Below, piece after piece: positions 29,241-38,510 of a DNA stretch of 64,000 bases. A program made the position numbers and the translations under genes. Source of the stretch: Symsagittifera roscoffensis (Eukaryota > Xenacoelomorpha > Acoela > Convolutidae). How positions within the stretch are numbered: position 1 is the first letter of the stretch; every line of letters begins with the position of its first letter. The notes beneath the pieces were generated by a model, which did no database searches, had not been told where the DNA came from, and saw only the letters and a list, made by a program, of their open reading frames with translations. The stretch spans positions 13,554,660-13,618,659 of the forward strand of contig NC_087069.1 in the NCBI RefSeq assembly GCF_963678635.1, read 5' to 3'.

Positions 29241-29994
29241 AGATGATGAACGAAGGGAACAAGTGAAGACGTGAGCAAGAAAAGAAGAGAAGGAGAAAAA
29301 ACTTGATTGTCTTTGTGTGTTAAAACTTGAACCAATCAACTAAGTTTTGATTATTGAACTTGTTAAACTTTTTGTTTTGATCTAGTTTGGTCAGACCAAA
29401 CTACAATGTTGCAATTGTTAAAATTGTTGAAATTATTGATTTTAGTTATGACTATTTATGTATGTATATGAGGAAGCTAGGTGAGTATATTTACCTTTTT
29501 ATTCACGACTGAAGTTTTTAACCTGTGTAAGACACAAATTCACTGTGTGGCGACATGGTAAGTTTGAGTAAACTTGCTCGAAATGGTGAATGACTCAAAA
29601 ACTTTCCTAGCCACAGAGTTTCTTAGTTTTAATATTGAAAGGACTGCATAAATGACTGCTTATACTTGATGAGTGAAGTTAAGTTAATTTTAACGGGTGC
29701 GTGGCCGTGCCACGTCCCACTTTTTAATCACAAAGAGCGAAAAGAAGTTTTATGGCGAGATGACGTAAGTAGTCAGAAAAGAAATCTTATCTAGGACTCT
29801 CCTCATGGTGCAAATTTTGTGAAAATGATGAAAGGCAGTGAGACGTAGTACGATGCCATTTGTGAACACGTAGTGAGTTGAGGTGGAATAGATAAATTTC
29901 ATTTTCTTATGCGATTTGTAAGATTGGTTATAGAAAACTGGAGTACTACTTGACGATAACCCGGTGTTATGCGATCAATAGGGACATTGATGGA
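29241..29994 (+). other. 3' untranslated region of element 1
   Basis: About 750 bp of AT-rich DNA between the last stop and the polypurine tract, with no convincing frame. It contains CGTGGCCGTGCCACG (29701-29715), a short near-perfect inverted repeat. Confidence 0.6.
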
Positions 29995-30011
29995 GACTTG
30001 TCCGGGGAGTA
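29995..30011 (+). promoter_or_regulatory. Polypurine tract of element 1
   Basis: GACTTGTCCGGGGAGTA directly precedes the 3' LTR. Its purine part is GGGGAGTA. Both copies of the boundary in element 2 have TTCGGGGAGT at the same place, so CGGGGAGT is the conserved core. It would prime plus-strand DNA synthesis. Confidence 0.75.
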
Positions 30012-30894
30012 TGTGCCATTCTGCCAGACTGGCACAGCACAACCTTCCGGCGGCGTAAAAAAGAACGACTAAAGGCTTTATTGACGAAAAAGTATTGCGA
30101 AGGAGGGTCGGAATATTCTAAAATTTTTATTGTTAAAATTTCGATTGGAAGAAGAATATTTCTCAGAAATACAAAAAACGGCCATTTTGACTGGAAAAGA
30201 CGAAAAATCAGAACAACGACAAAAATCGCCGAAAACAGTCGCACATGAGACGAAAAATACAAAGCCTCTTATTGTGGCAACAACACACGATAAGAACCTT
30301 AGCTGTGAATATTAGTGGAGAAGGAGGCTTCAGTGGGGGAAGAAATATACCACTGAACCCTCCCGGGACACAAATTGTAAGAGATAAGAGCGTTATCTCA
30401 GGAAAATTACGGGAGCGGAGGCTTGGTCCCCCAGAGACTGTTTTATGTGGAGGGACTATATAAACTGACTGTATAGCTACTAGAATGTCATAGATCTCTT
30501 AATTAACACCTTTATTGTTTGATATTTCAGAATATGAGTAGCTAGAAAGAGGAAAGGGTCAATCCATCTCCAATGGATTTAATATAGAACTGTCACACAA
30601 AAACATAATAAAATAAGTTGTTCGAGCCGTGTTTTTAATGACAATCACGTAGTCTGAGGATCCGAGACTCAGCTATGTGGTTGTGTTCGCATGTAAACCA
30701 AAGCTGACCAAAAGTCGTTTGACTGATGGCCTAAAAATGGTAACTTTTTACTTTGCCTTAGACAGACCAGAAAATCAACTGGCAAGGTCGAGACGGTGAA
30801 AAACGAGTAGGATTAAGGTAACTGACGCCTGACAGTCGTTAATAGGTACTTTTCCTACGCTCCTTCGCTGTGTAGCATTTGGGCGAATGTTACA
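30012..30894 (+). repeat. 3' LTR of element 1 (883 bp)
   Basis: Starts TGTGCCATTCTGCC and ends GCGAATGTTACA, colinear with 3556-4438. TATA box at 30457-30464 and AATAAA at 30607-30612. The first five bases TGTGC are also the start of the element 2 LTR (TGTGCCAGTCGG on the minus strand from 38149), which supports this boundary. Confidence 0.93.
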
Positions 30895-31060
30895 ATTATA
30901 CCAATTTCATTGTTTCCTAATTGGAAACTCGTCTGTCACCTTTGAAAGTTCAATTTAATCTATTAGCAGCATACCTAGAACTCAAGTACGAGAACCACAC
31001 AATTGATGAGAATAAGAGAATTAAAAACTTAAGAACATACACTTTCATACGTTTTTGAAA
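30895..31060 (+). mobile_element. LINE 3' fragment, continuation of the copy split by element 1
   Basis: ACCAATTTCATTGTTTCCTA and the following AAGTACGAGAACCACACAAT match 2130-2250 of the LINE at the window start. Together with 3330-3555 it makes one contiguous LINE 3' end, which shows that element 1 inserted into an existing LINE copy. Confidence 0.85.
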
Positions 31061-31094
31061 AAAAAATGAAAACTTTTTGTGTCTAGACAGTTAT

Positions 31095-31480
31095 CAGTTT
31101 CAACTCCTTGCTCTTAATTTTATTGCGCGTGTTCAAGCCCGGTTTCTCTTTCTCGGTTTGCCTCTAGTGTTAACAATTCGCTTTGGTTGTTCGACCTGTC
31201 TATAATTTCCTATCTAATATCTGCCCTATTCCCTCAAGTCTGCATTGCTGCTGGTTGAAGCCTACCGGTGACTCTGTTTTCTTATATTCCTCAGTTCTAG
31301 TAGTCAACTGTCCAACGTAGGTGGAAGTGCATAAACTACATGACAGTTAATAAAACCACTCTTGACTTGATATCATCGGAAAATGCTGACTTCAGCGATG
31401 GTAAACAAGATTCTAGTATTCTTAAGGTGAAAACCTTTTGAACGTTGTTAAACTTCGTAACCTGCTCGTAAAATATTGGC
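31095..31480 (-). pseudogene. Penelope-like GIY-YIG endonuclease fragment
   Basis: On the minus strand RLRSLTTFKRFHLKN (about 31470-31425) leads into YQVKSGF, CSLCTSTYVGQLTTRTEEYK (YVGQ at about 31310-31320), SPVGF and finally NNQSELLTLEA and KPGLNTRNK. The C-x-x-C ... YVGQTxRxLxxRxxEHK pattern with a distal LEALxI and LN is the GIY-YIG nuclease of Penelope elements, here with mutations (EEYK for EHK) and frameshifts. Confidence 0.75.
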
Positions 31481-32289
31481 TATGGTTATCGCTATGACGC
31501 ACCATCAGCATTGGGGGCTTCATATCCTTAGGTGACTGAATTGAAAACTCCTCTCACTGTGAGGGGCTCTCCCACACACTTAATGATTTTGCACAGGGCG
31601 TACGCCGCAGTATTTGCGGACCATTTTTCAGAGTCCATTGCGCCCTATTAGTTTCCATAGCCTTATCAAAATGCTACCAAATAGACACACTCCTGAAAAC
31701 TCATGACTATGTACAGTTATACAGTGCCTCGAAAAACACTACACTTGCACTGAGTTGAGGCGTATCTTCTATATTTTTTGTGGTCCCAGTATCTGTTAGT
31801 TTTTGATACCAATTGCAGGTTACACACCCATCCTGCGATACATTTTTGTTCAAATTCAGGATTGCCAAATTCCCCTTTCAATAAGTTCCCTTTACATTGG
31901 ATTAACATTTGAATTAAGAGGTTAACTGCAGATTTGAATTAAAAGAATTGGCGGCATCGAGAACACAAATTAGCTCACTTAATTTTTTTCTATCAAAGTC
32001 GTCATTCACATACCTGAGGAACAAATCAATTTGTTGAGTATCGTTCTCACTGTTTCCTAGCGCAGCAGCAGCTTTCACAATACCAGACGATCTCTCTTAT
32101 TAATTCATATATTTCATCAGATATTTTAGCGTATTTTAGAAACTACCAGCTTCCACAACACTTGCGCTCAACCCTCTTTGATCTTTATGTTTATTTCCTG
32201 CTGCAACATGAGCACAAACCGTTTTTGTTGTTCATTGGATGTATATGCGTTCCCGCCGGTAGTCTTCATACAAGGAAAAATCGTACTCT

Positions 32290-32570
32290 TTCAGCCATAG
32301 GTTTGCAAGAGTTACAGCGAGGGAAGCGCCCATTGCTAGACCATCAACTTTCACATACCATGAATAATTACACTTGAAATATACTTTGCTGACCGCCATA
32401 TTCAAAATTCATTTCATGATTGCTCTTTGAAATTTAGAAGGAGACTCCTGGCTGTACAACTTCTGTAAAGCATTTTCAATTGCTTCCTTCGCGGGAACAT
32501 AAGTGTATAAATTTTTCACACCAAGAGATGTTATGGTTTCATCGAGGTCAAGAGCAGTGGTTTCAATTGT
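32290..32570 (-). pseudogene. Penelope-like reverse transcriptase fragment
   Basis: The minus strand reads TTALDLDETITSLGVKNLYT (motif A region, D-x-x-N-L-Y-T type), PAKEAIENALQKLY, then a stop, then DGLAMGASLAVTLANLWLKE. The GLAMGxSLAxxLANLWL block is the motif B region of Penelope-like RTs. The catalytic YxDD box is not recognisable in this fragment. Confidence 0.75.
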
Positions 32571-32740
32571 TTCTTTGGCATCTTTAGTAATTCTTCTAAG
32601 ATGGCTGCATCGGTGTTGTCAAAAAGCGTTTTACAAGCATTTAACAAGCGTTTAAAAACTTTTACAAGCGTTGCGTTAAGATTCCCATACGAGCTGCCGG
32701 GATGCGATAGTACTCTACTCTCGTTAGAATTATATATTGG

Positions 32741-32951
32741 AAATTGCGAATAGTAATTTCGCGCTGCTATTTTTGACACTTTTCCCGCAATTAGAGTTCG
32801 AATTTTCTGATCTTCTTTTTCTGATAATTTCAGTTGTCGCGAGAAATTTGAGCATCACATGCTCAATTCGAATCACTGAAAAACTGCATTTCAGCCCAAA
32901 ACCAAGACAAAACGTTTTCTGAAGGTCAAACTTCCAAATATGACCAATTGG
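32741..32951 (-). repeat. Fragment of the element 2-type LTR start (minus strand)
   Basis: The minus strand from 32951 reads TGTGCCAATTGGTCATATTT and AAAACGTTTTGTCTTGGTTT, matching the first 100 bp of the LTR at 38149. It lies head to head with the plus-oriented LTR copy that starts at 32968, so the two LTR starts face away from each other. Confidence 0.6.
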
Positions 32952-32967
32952 CACAAATAGTATTTTG

Positions 32968-34775
32968 ACCGACTGGCACGACTCTAAATATCGCGATTTT
33001 TGAGATTTCGATTTTTTTAAAACAGAAACAAACCACTAAATTAGTGAATTGCAACGTAACAGTACTAGTATATTCCGTGGAACCGGTTAACTTTAGTTCG
33101 AAAGTGGTTGGAACTAATTGGGTACCGAAAACCGAAACTTCTTGATTTTGAAAAAAAACGGTACAAATTAAGAAAAGTTTTTGAAATTTTTGCGTTAGGA
33201 GAATAAAAAATTGTTGTTCCGACAACGTTCACTAATAAATTGACAGGTTTCAAAGCCCGGATGCCAATTATTTTCCGGGTCCTAGTGAAATCGAACTAAA
33301 CGTGTTTGATTTAGTGGATTTGTCAATCCGTAGGGGTCCAAACAGCATTGCTTCCGGCAAAATTGTTCAGTTGCAACGTTTTAGATCGGGTTTTTTGCAC
33401 TTAACTAAACGATTATAGTCCTTCTGAGCTCAGATCAAAAGTTTTTAGGCCGAAAACAAAAAAATTCCGAAAAAATTCAGGCGGAACCTATAAGTGAGAA
33501 AATTTTTGAATCTCAGAAAAAAGACATTTTGGCTAATAACTTTGGAACTACTGGACAGATCAAGTTTATCTTGGTACCATTAGATCTAAAAGCAGTTGAG
33601 CTTACTCATAAAGCCTTCAATTATCCGAAAGAATAAGCATAGAAGATTTTAAAGATTTTTTAAGCAAAGTTACCAATTTGTGAAGGAAGACACTTCACCT
33701 TCTGTAAATTTTTTGGAAAGCCCTTATACCCTTTACCATAGGGTAGAAACGGTTGAAAAAGGCCAATTTACGCTGTTCTCGACAAAAATGAAGGTCTAAG
33801 GAACCCAGAAAACGATAGTCGAGCAAGACTAAGCTAGTTAAAAGACACTTCACAGTTAAGAAGAATTGTCAAATAAGCAGCTTAGATTCAATTCGGAAAG
33901 GTCTAGGGCCGGAATACACACTTCCTAATTAATTGACATAGCCTAATAGAATCGGAGTACTTATCGGGAAGGCTCTCGGGTGTAAACTTTAATAGACCAG
34001 GAAAAGCTTTTTTTACGAACCCGGAGGGTCCCAATCCGGAAGGGTCCCACTTTCACCAATCCGGAAGGGACCCATTTTCACCAATCCTGAAGGGTCCAAA
34101 CTTCACCAATCCAGAAGGGTCCCATTTTGACCAATCCGGAAGGGTCCCATTTCACCAATCCGGAAGGGTTCCATTTTCACCAATCCGGAAGGGTTCCATT
34201 TTCACCAATCCGAAGGAGTCCTATTTTGCCCTTCCGGAAGGGTTTAATTTTGTTAACCTGGAAGGGTGGTAGAAAAAATAATTTTTTAAACTTATTTACT
34301 TATTTCTATTTTTCGTCTAAGGCACCTGATAATAGGGATCCTGAAGCGTAAGTAGAAGGAAGTGATGTAAATAGCAAAGAAAATCAGGATATTAAGAATC
34401 AGGCTAGAATCTAGTGACTGCACCGGTAACTTGCCTTCTATTCAATTTGAAAAGATCATCATAAAAACACAACAGGTCTAAGCCCTAATTCGCGACCCTA
34501 ATTCTAACCGAAAACAGAGTGCGACACTAATTTGTGTGGATTAAAATCCAGATTATTTTTTGGAGAAGTGGTTGCCTTGAGGATTTTAGTAGGTCTAGCT
34601 CGGGCTAGGTAAATAACACAGGACTCGGTGGGTGCGAAAGACGCCCTTCAGAAAATTACTCTCTTCAAGTTTTGTCTGTTTAGTGCGGTACTGAACAGGG
34701 AAGTCTAATTCTAAAGGAACGAGTTCAACATTTGAATTCCGACTGACTAAAATAAAAAACACATACTCTTTTTTG
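32968..34775 (+). repeat. Inverted LTR-plus-leader copy (plus strand)
   Basis: It is the reverse complement of the block 35994-37935: for example CGGTTAACTTTAGTTCGAAA (33077) against the complement of TTTCGGACTAAAGTTAACCG. The LTR part ends at about 33765 (GGCCA followed by ATT and a mutated primer site TACGCTGTTCTCGAC). The leader part contains 25-bp repeats (34020-34260) and a decayed copy of the leader hairpin (about 34562-34720). The first 200 bp of the LTR are missing. With 34789-38149 it forms a large imperfect palindrome. Confidence 0.75.
34020..34262 (+). repeat. 25-bp minisatellite in inverted leader copy
   Basis: CCGGAAGGGT(T/C)CCATTTTCA CCAAT units, 25 bp each, about nine copies with substitutions. 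The small frame across it (34127-34351) is a translation of the repeat and is not a gene. Confidence 0.85.
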
Positions 34776-34788
34776 AAAAAATTTTCAC

Positions 34789-35990
34789 CTTGCTTCGTTT
34801 TTGGTTTTTTTAAAAAAAAACTATGTGTTTTGTATTTTAGTCAGTCGAAATTCAATTGTCGAAATTGTTCCTAAAGAATTAGCTTTCCCTGTTCAGTGCC
34901 GCACTAAACAGACAAAACTTGAAGGCAGTAAGTTTCTCAAGGGCGTCTATTGCACCCACCGAGTCCTGTGTTACTTACCTGGCCCGAGCTAGACCTACCA
35001 AAATCCTCAAGGCAATCACTTTTCCGAAAAAATCTGGATTTTAATCCACACAAATTAGTATAGCATTCTGTTTTGGGTTAGAATTAGGGTCCCGAATCTC
35101 CGGATTTAGACCTGTTGTGTTTTTACGATGATAATTTCAAATTGAATTGAAGGCAAGCTACCAGTGCAGTCACAAGCTTCTAGCCTGATTCTTAATATCC
35201 TAATTTTCGTTGCCATTTACATCACTTCATTCTAGTTACGCTTCAGGATCCCTATTATCAGATGCCTTAGACGAAAAATAGAAATAAGTAAATAATTTTT
35301 AAAAATTGTTTTTCTATGACACTTCTGGGTTAACAAATTTAAACCCCTTCCGGATTGGCAAAAAAGGACTCTTCTGGACTGATGAAAATGGAACCCTTTT
35401 GGTTTGGTGAGATGGGACCCTTCCGGATTGGTGAAATTGGGACCCTTCCAGATTCGCAAATATTGGACCCTTACGGATTGATGAAAATGGGACCCTTCCG
35501 AATTGGTGAAGCTTGGACCCTTCCGGTATGGAACCCCTCCGGATTGGTGAAAATGGGTCCCTTCCAGATTGGTGAAAAGGGGACCCTTCCGGACTGGTAA
35601 AATGGGAGTTTTCCGGGTTGGTGAAAATGGGACTTTTCCGGATCGGGACCCTTCCGGGTTCGTAAAAATAGCTTTTCCTGGCCTATTAACTTTCATACCC
35701 GAGACTCTTGCCGATACGTAATCTGAGTCTATTAGCTATGTCAATTAACTAGGAAGAATGATTTCCGGCCCTAGACCTTTCCGGATTGAAGCTAGGCTGC
35801 TTATTTGACAGTTCTCCTTAACTGTGAAGGGTCTTATAACTAGCTTAGTCTTGACTCTACTATCAATTTCTGGGTTCCATAGCCCTCCTTTTTTGTCGAG
35901 AACAGCGCAAAATTGCCCTATTCAGCCGTTGCTACCCTTTTGTAGAGGGTATAAGGGCTTTCCAAAAAATAAAAAAAAAGTGAAGGCTTC
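34789..35990 (-). repeat. Duplicate of the leader segment (minus strand)
   Basis: It repeats 35994-37190 at an offset of about 1202 bp with only scattered differences, including the 25-bp minisatellite (35380-35650) and the leader hairpin. It lies directly next to its twin, so it is a recent tandem duplication. Frames across it (35232-35696 minus, 35355-35600 plus) are minisatellite translations. Confidence 0.8.
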
Positions 35991-35993
35991 TTC

Positions 35994-37112
35994 CTTGCTT
36001 CGTTTTTGGTTTTTTTAAAAAAACTATGTGTTTTGTATTTTAGTCAGTCGAAATTCAATTGTCGAACTTGTTCCTAAAGAATTAGCTTTCCCTGTTCAGT
36101 GCCGCACTAAACAGACAAAACTTGAAGGCAGTAAGTTTCTCAAGGGCGTCCATGCACCCACCGAGTCCTGTGTTACTTACCTGGCCCGAGCTAGACCTAC
36201 CAAAATCCTCAAGGCAATCACTTTTCCGAAAAAATCTGGATTTTAATCCACACAAATTAGTATAGCATTCTGTTTTGGGTTAGAATTAGGGTCCCGAATC
36301 TCCGGATTTAGACCTGTTGTGTTTTTACGATGATAATTTCAAATTGAATTGAAGGCAAGCTACCAGTGTAGTCACAAGCTTCTAGCCTGATTCTTAATAT
36401 CCTAATTTTCTTTGCCATTTACATCACTTCATTCTACTTACGCTTCAGGATCCCTATTATCAGATGCCTTAGACGACAAATAGAAATAAGTAAATAATTT
36501 TTAAAAATTGTTTTTCTATGACACTTCCGGGTTAACAAAATTAAACCCCTTCCGGATTGGCAAAAAAGGACTCTTCTGGACTGATGAAAATGGAACCCTT
36601 TTGGTTTGGTGAAATGGGACCCTTCCGGATTGGTGAAATTGGGACCCTTCCAGATTAACAAATATTGGACCCTTACGGATTGGTGAAAATGGGACCCTTC
36701 CGAATTGGTGAAACTTGGACCCTTCCGGTATGGAACCCCTCCGGATTGGCGAAAATGGGTCCCTTCGAGATTGGTGAAAAGGGGACCCTTCCGGACTGTT
36801 AAAATGGGACTTTTCCGGGTTGGTGAAAATGGAATTTTTCCGGATCGGGACCCTTCCGGGTTCGTAAAAATAGCTTTTCCTGGCCTATTAAATTTCACAC
36901 CCGAGACTCTTGCCGATACGTACTCCGAGTCTATTAGCTATGTCAATTAGCTAGGAAGGATGATTTCCGGCCCTAGAGCTTTCCGGATTGAAGCTAGGCT
37001 GCTTATTTGACAGTTCTCCTTTACTGTGAAGGGTCTTATAACTAGCTTATTCTTGACTCTACTATCAATTTCTGGGTTCCATAGCCCTCCCTTTTTGTCG
37101 AGAACAGCGCCA
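35994..37112 (-). repeat. Leader-like segment after the element 2-type LTR (minus strand)
   Basis: Read on the minus strand from the LTR end it begins with the primer site (37112 downward), passes the 25-bp repeats (36850-36540), and reaches a hairpin unit at 36180-36131 (stem ACTTAC/GTAAGT, inner GGGTG/CGCCC with G-U pairing). The order matches the element 1 leader: primer site, GGGTCC/CCCTCC-type repeats, hairpin. So the LTR at 37116-38149 seems to be followed by the leader of another copy. Confidence 0.65.
37095..37112 (-). promoter_or_regulatory. Candidate primer binding site of the element 2-type LTR
   Basis: TGGCGCTGTTCTCGACAA on the minus strand begins 3 bp (ATT) after the LTR end GGGCA. 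TGG at this distance is the classical placement of a retroelement primer site, and TGGCGCT is shared with element 1. The primer tRNA is not identified. Confidence 0.6.
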
Positions 37113-37115
37113 AAT

Positions 37116-38149
37116 TGCCCTCTTCAGCCGTTGCTACCCTTTTGTAGAGGGTATAAAGGCTTTCCAAAAAATAAGAAAAAATGAAGGGTCTACCTTCACA
37201 AATTGGTATTTTTGCTAAAATCAATCTTAAAAAACTCGAATAATTTCGAATAATTGAAGGCTTTATGAGCAACCGCAACTAAATTTTGATCTAATGGTAC
37301 TAAGATAAACTGGATCTGTTCAGTGGTTTCAAAGTTGTTAGCCAAAACGTCCTTTTTCTAAGGTTCAAAAAACTTCTCACTTATAGGTTCCGCCTAAATT
37401 TTTTTGGATTTTATTCTTTTTGACCTAAAACTTATTGATCCGAGCTAAAAAGGCCCATATTCTTCTAGTTAAATACAAAAAAAAACCCGATCTAAAACGT
37501 TCCAGCTGAAAAAGTTCGCCAAAAACAATGCTATTTGGACCCCTCCGGATTGACGAATCCACTAAATCAATCACGTTAAGTTCGATTTCAGTAGGACCCG
37601 GAGAGTTATTGGCAAACGGGTTTCAAAACTTGTCGACTCACTCATGAACGTTGTCCGAATAACAATTTTGTTATTGTCATACCGCAAAATTTTCAAAAAA
37701 TTATCTTATTTTGTAGCGTTTTGCTTTTTCAAAAATCAAGAAATTTCGGTTTTCGCTACCCAACTAGTTCCAACCACTTTCGGACTAAAGTTAACCGGTT
37801 CCACTTTTTATACTAGTACAGTTACATTGTAATTCACTAATTTAGCGCTTTAATTATGTTTTAAAAAAACATCGAAATCTCAAAAATCGGTATTTGTGGG
37901 GTGATCAAAATATCACTTTTTGTGCCAGTCTAATCAATTCTAGAGTTGCTTTATAATTTAGTTACTCAATTCCAAAATGTCGTGTCGGTATGTGAGTACT
38001 CAATATATTTTTTTGAGTGTGTTTTTGCATTTCAAAATGCATATCACAAAAACTGCGTTTCAAATTGCAAACAAAAATTGCCTTTCACCCCAAAATCAAG
38101 ATCAAACGTTTTCTCAAGGTCAAATTTCCAAATAAGACCGACTGGCACA
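37116..38149 (-). repeat. LTR at the 3' end of element 2 (1,034 bp)
   Basis: On the minus strand it starts TGTGCCAGTCGGTC at 38149, directly after CGGGGAGTA, and ends GAAGAGGGCA at 37116, giving TG...CA ends with a primer site 3 bp beyond. A truncated copy (43668-44169) and an inverted copy (32968-33765) are in the window. There is no sequence similarity to the 883-bp LTR of element 1 beyond the first dozen bases. Confidence 0.75.
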
Positions 38150-38510
38150 TACTCCCCGAACAGTGAGTCCACAGAATGTTGAGTGCGTCTCAAGATAGAG
38201 TGTCAGTGGTCATTTACACAATTTTGCAGCAGGTTTAACTTTATCTACACCCCAAAATTCAAAAACTTGCAAAATTGTCATATTGTCGTTAAACAGCAAC
38301 CAAAATCTGCATACACATGCACCCTGAATTTCCACTTTTTAAGCTAATGATTAAAACTTTTTTTGTTTTACCCATTCAGAAAGTTGTCATGCAGCATTTT
38401 TATTTATCTAGTAGATATAATCTACTAGTAACAATTATTACTTATTAAAATTTCTTTTCCGTGCCCTCAGATTTCATCTGAGTTCACACTCAAGCCCCTT
38501 TTTCCCCCGC

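Larger units (their letters stand above)
3556..30894 (+). mobile_element. Giant Ty3/gypsy-type LTR retrotransposon, 27.3 kb (element 1)
   Basis: Two direct 883-bp repeats start TG and end CA and bound gag, protease, RT, RNase H and integrase in Ty3/gypsy order. A further 8.8 kb of coding sequence follows. The element interrupts LINE sequence that continues on both sides. Without the nested LINE it is about 23.8 kb, far above the usual 5-7 kb of this superfamily. Giant gypsy elements of this size class are known (Ogre in plants, Burro in planarians). I count about 27 substitutions and no indel between the LTRs. Stops, frameshifts and a deletion in RT make this copy non-autonomous. The target-site duplication is unclear: 5' flank ATATT against 3' flank ATTAT. 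Confidence 0.92.
31070..32740 (-). mobile_element. Degenerate Penelope-like element (RT plus GIY-YIG endonuclease)
   Basis: Reading the minus strand from about 32560 downward gives an RT fragment and then a GIY-YIG endonuclease, the order that defines endonuclease-bearing Penelope-like elements. Several frameshifts and stops interrupt it. The middle part (about 31500-32240) contains Cys-rich sequence in which individual reading pieces such as KGEFGNPEFEQK and RAQWTLKNGPQILR can be read, but I cannot assign a fold. It abuts the LINE fragment at 31060 and rearranged LTR sequence at 32741. Confidence 0.75.

Noticed and set aside
34020-34262. CRISPR-like array
   Set aside because: Contiguous 25-bp direct repeats without unique spacers in animal-type DNA; a minisatellite.
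36434-36898. Minus-strand 154-codon frame rich in TNPEGS repeats, twin at 35232-35696
   Set aside because: Translation of the 25-bp minisatellite in two duplicated leader copies.
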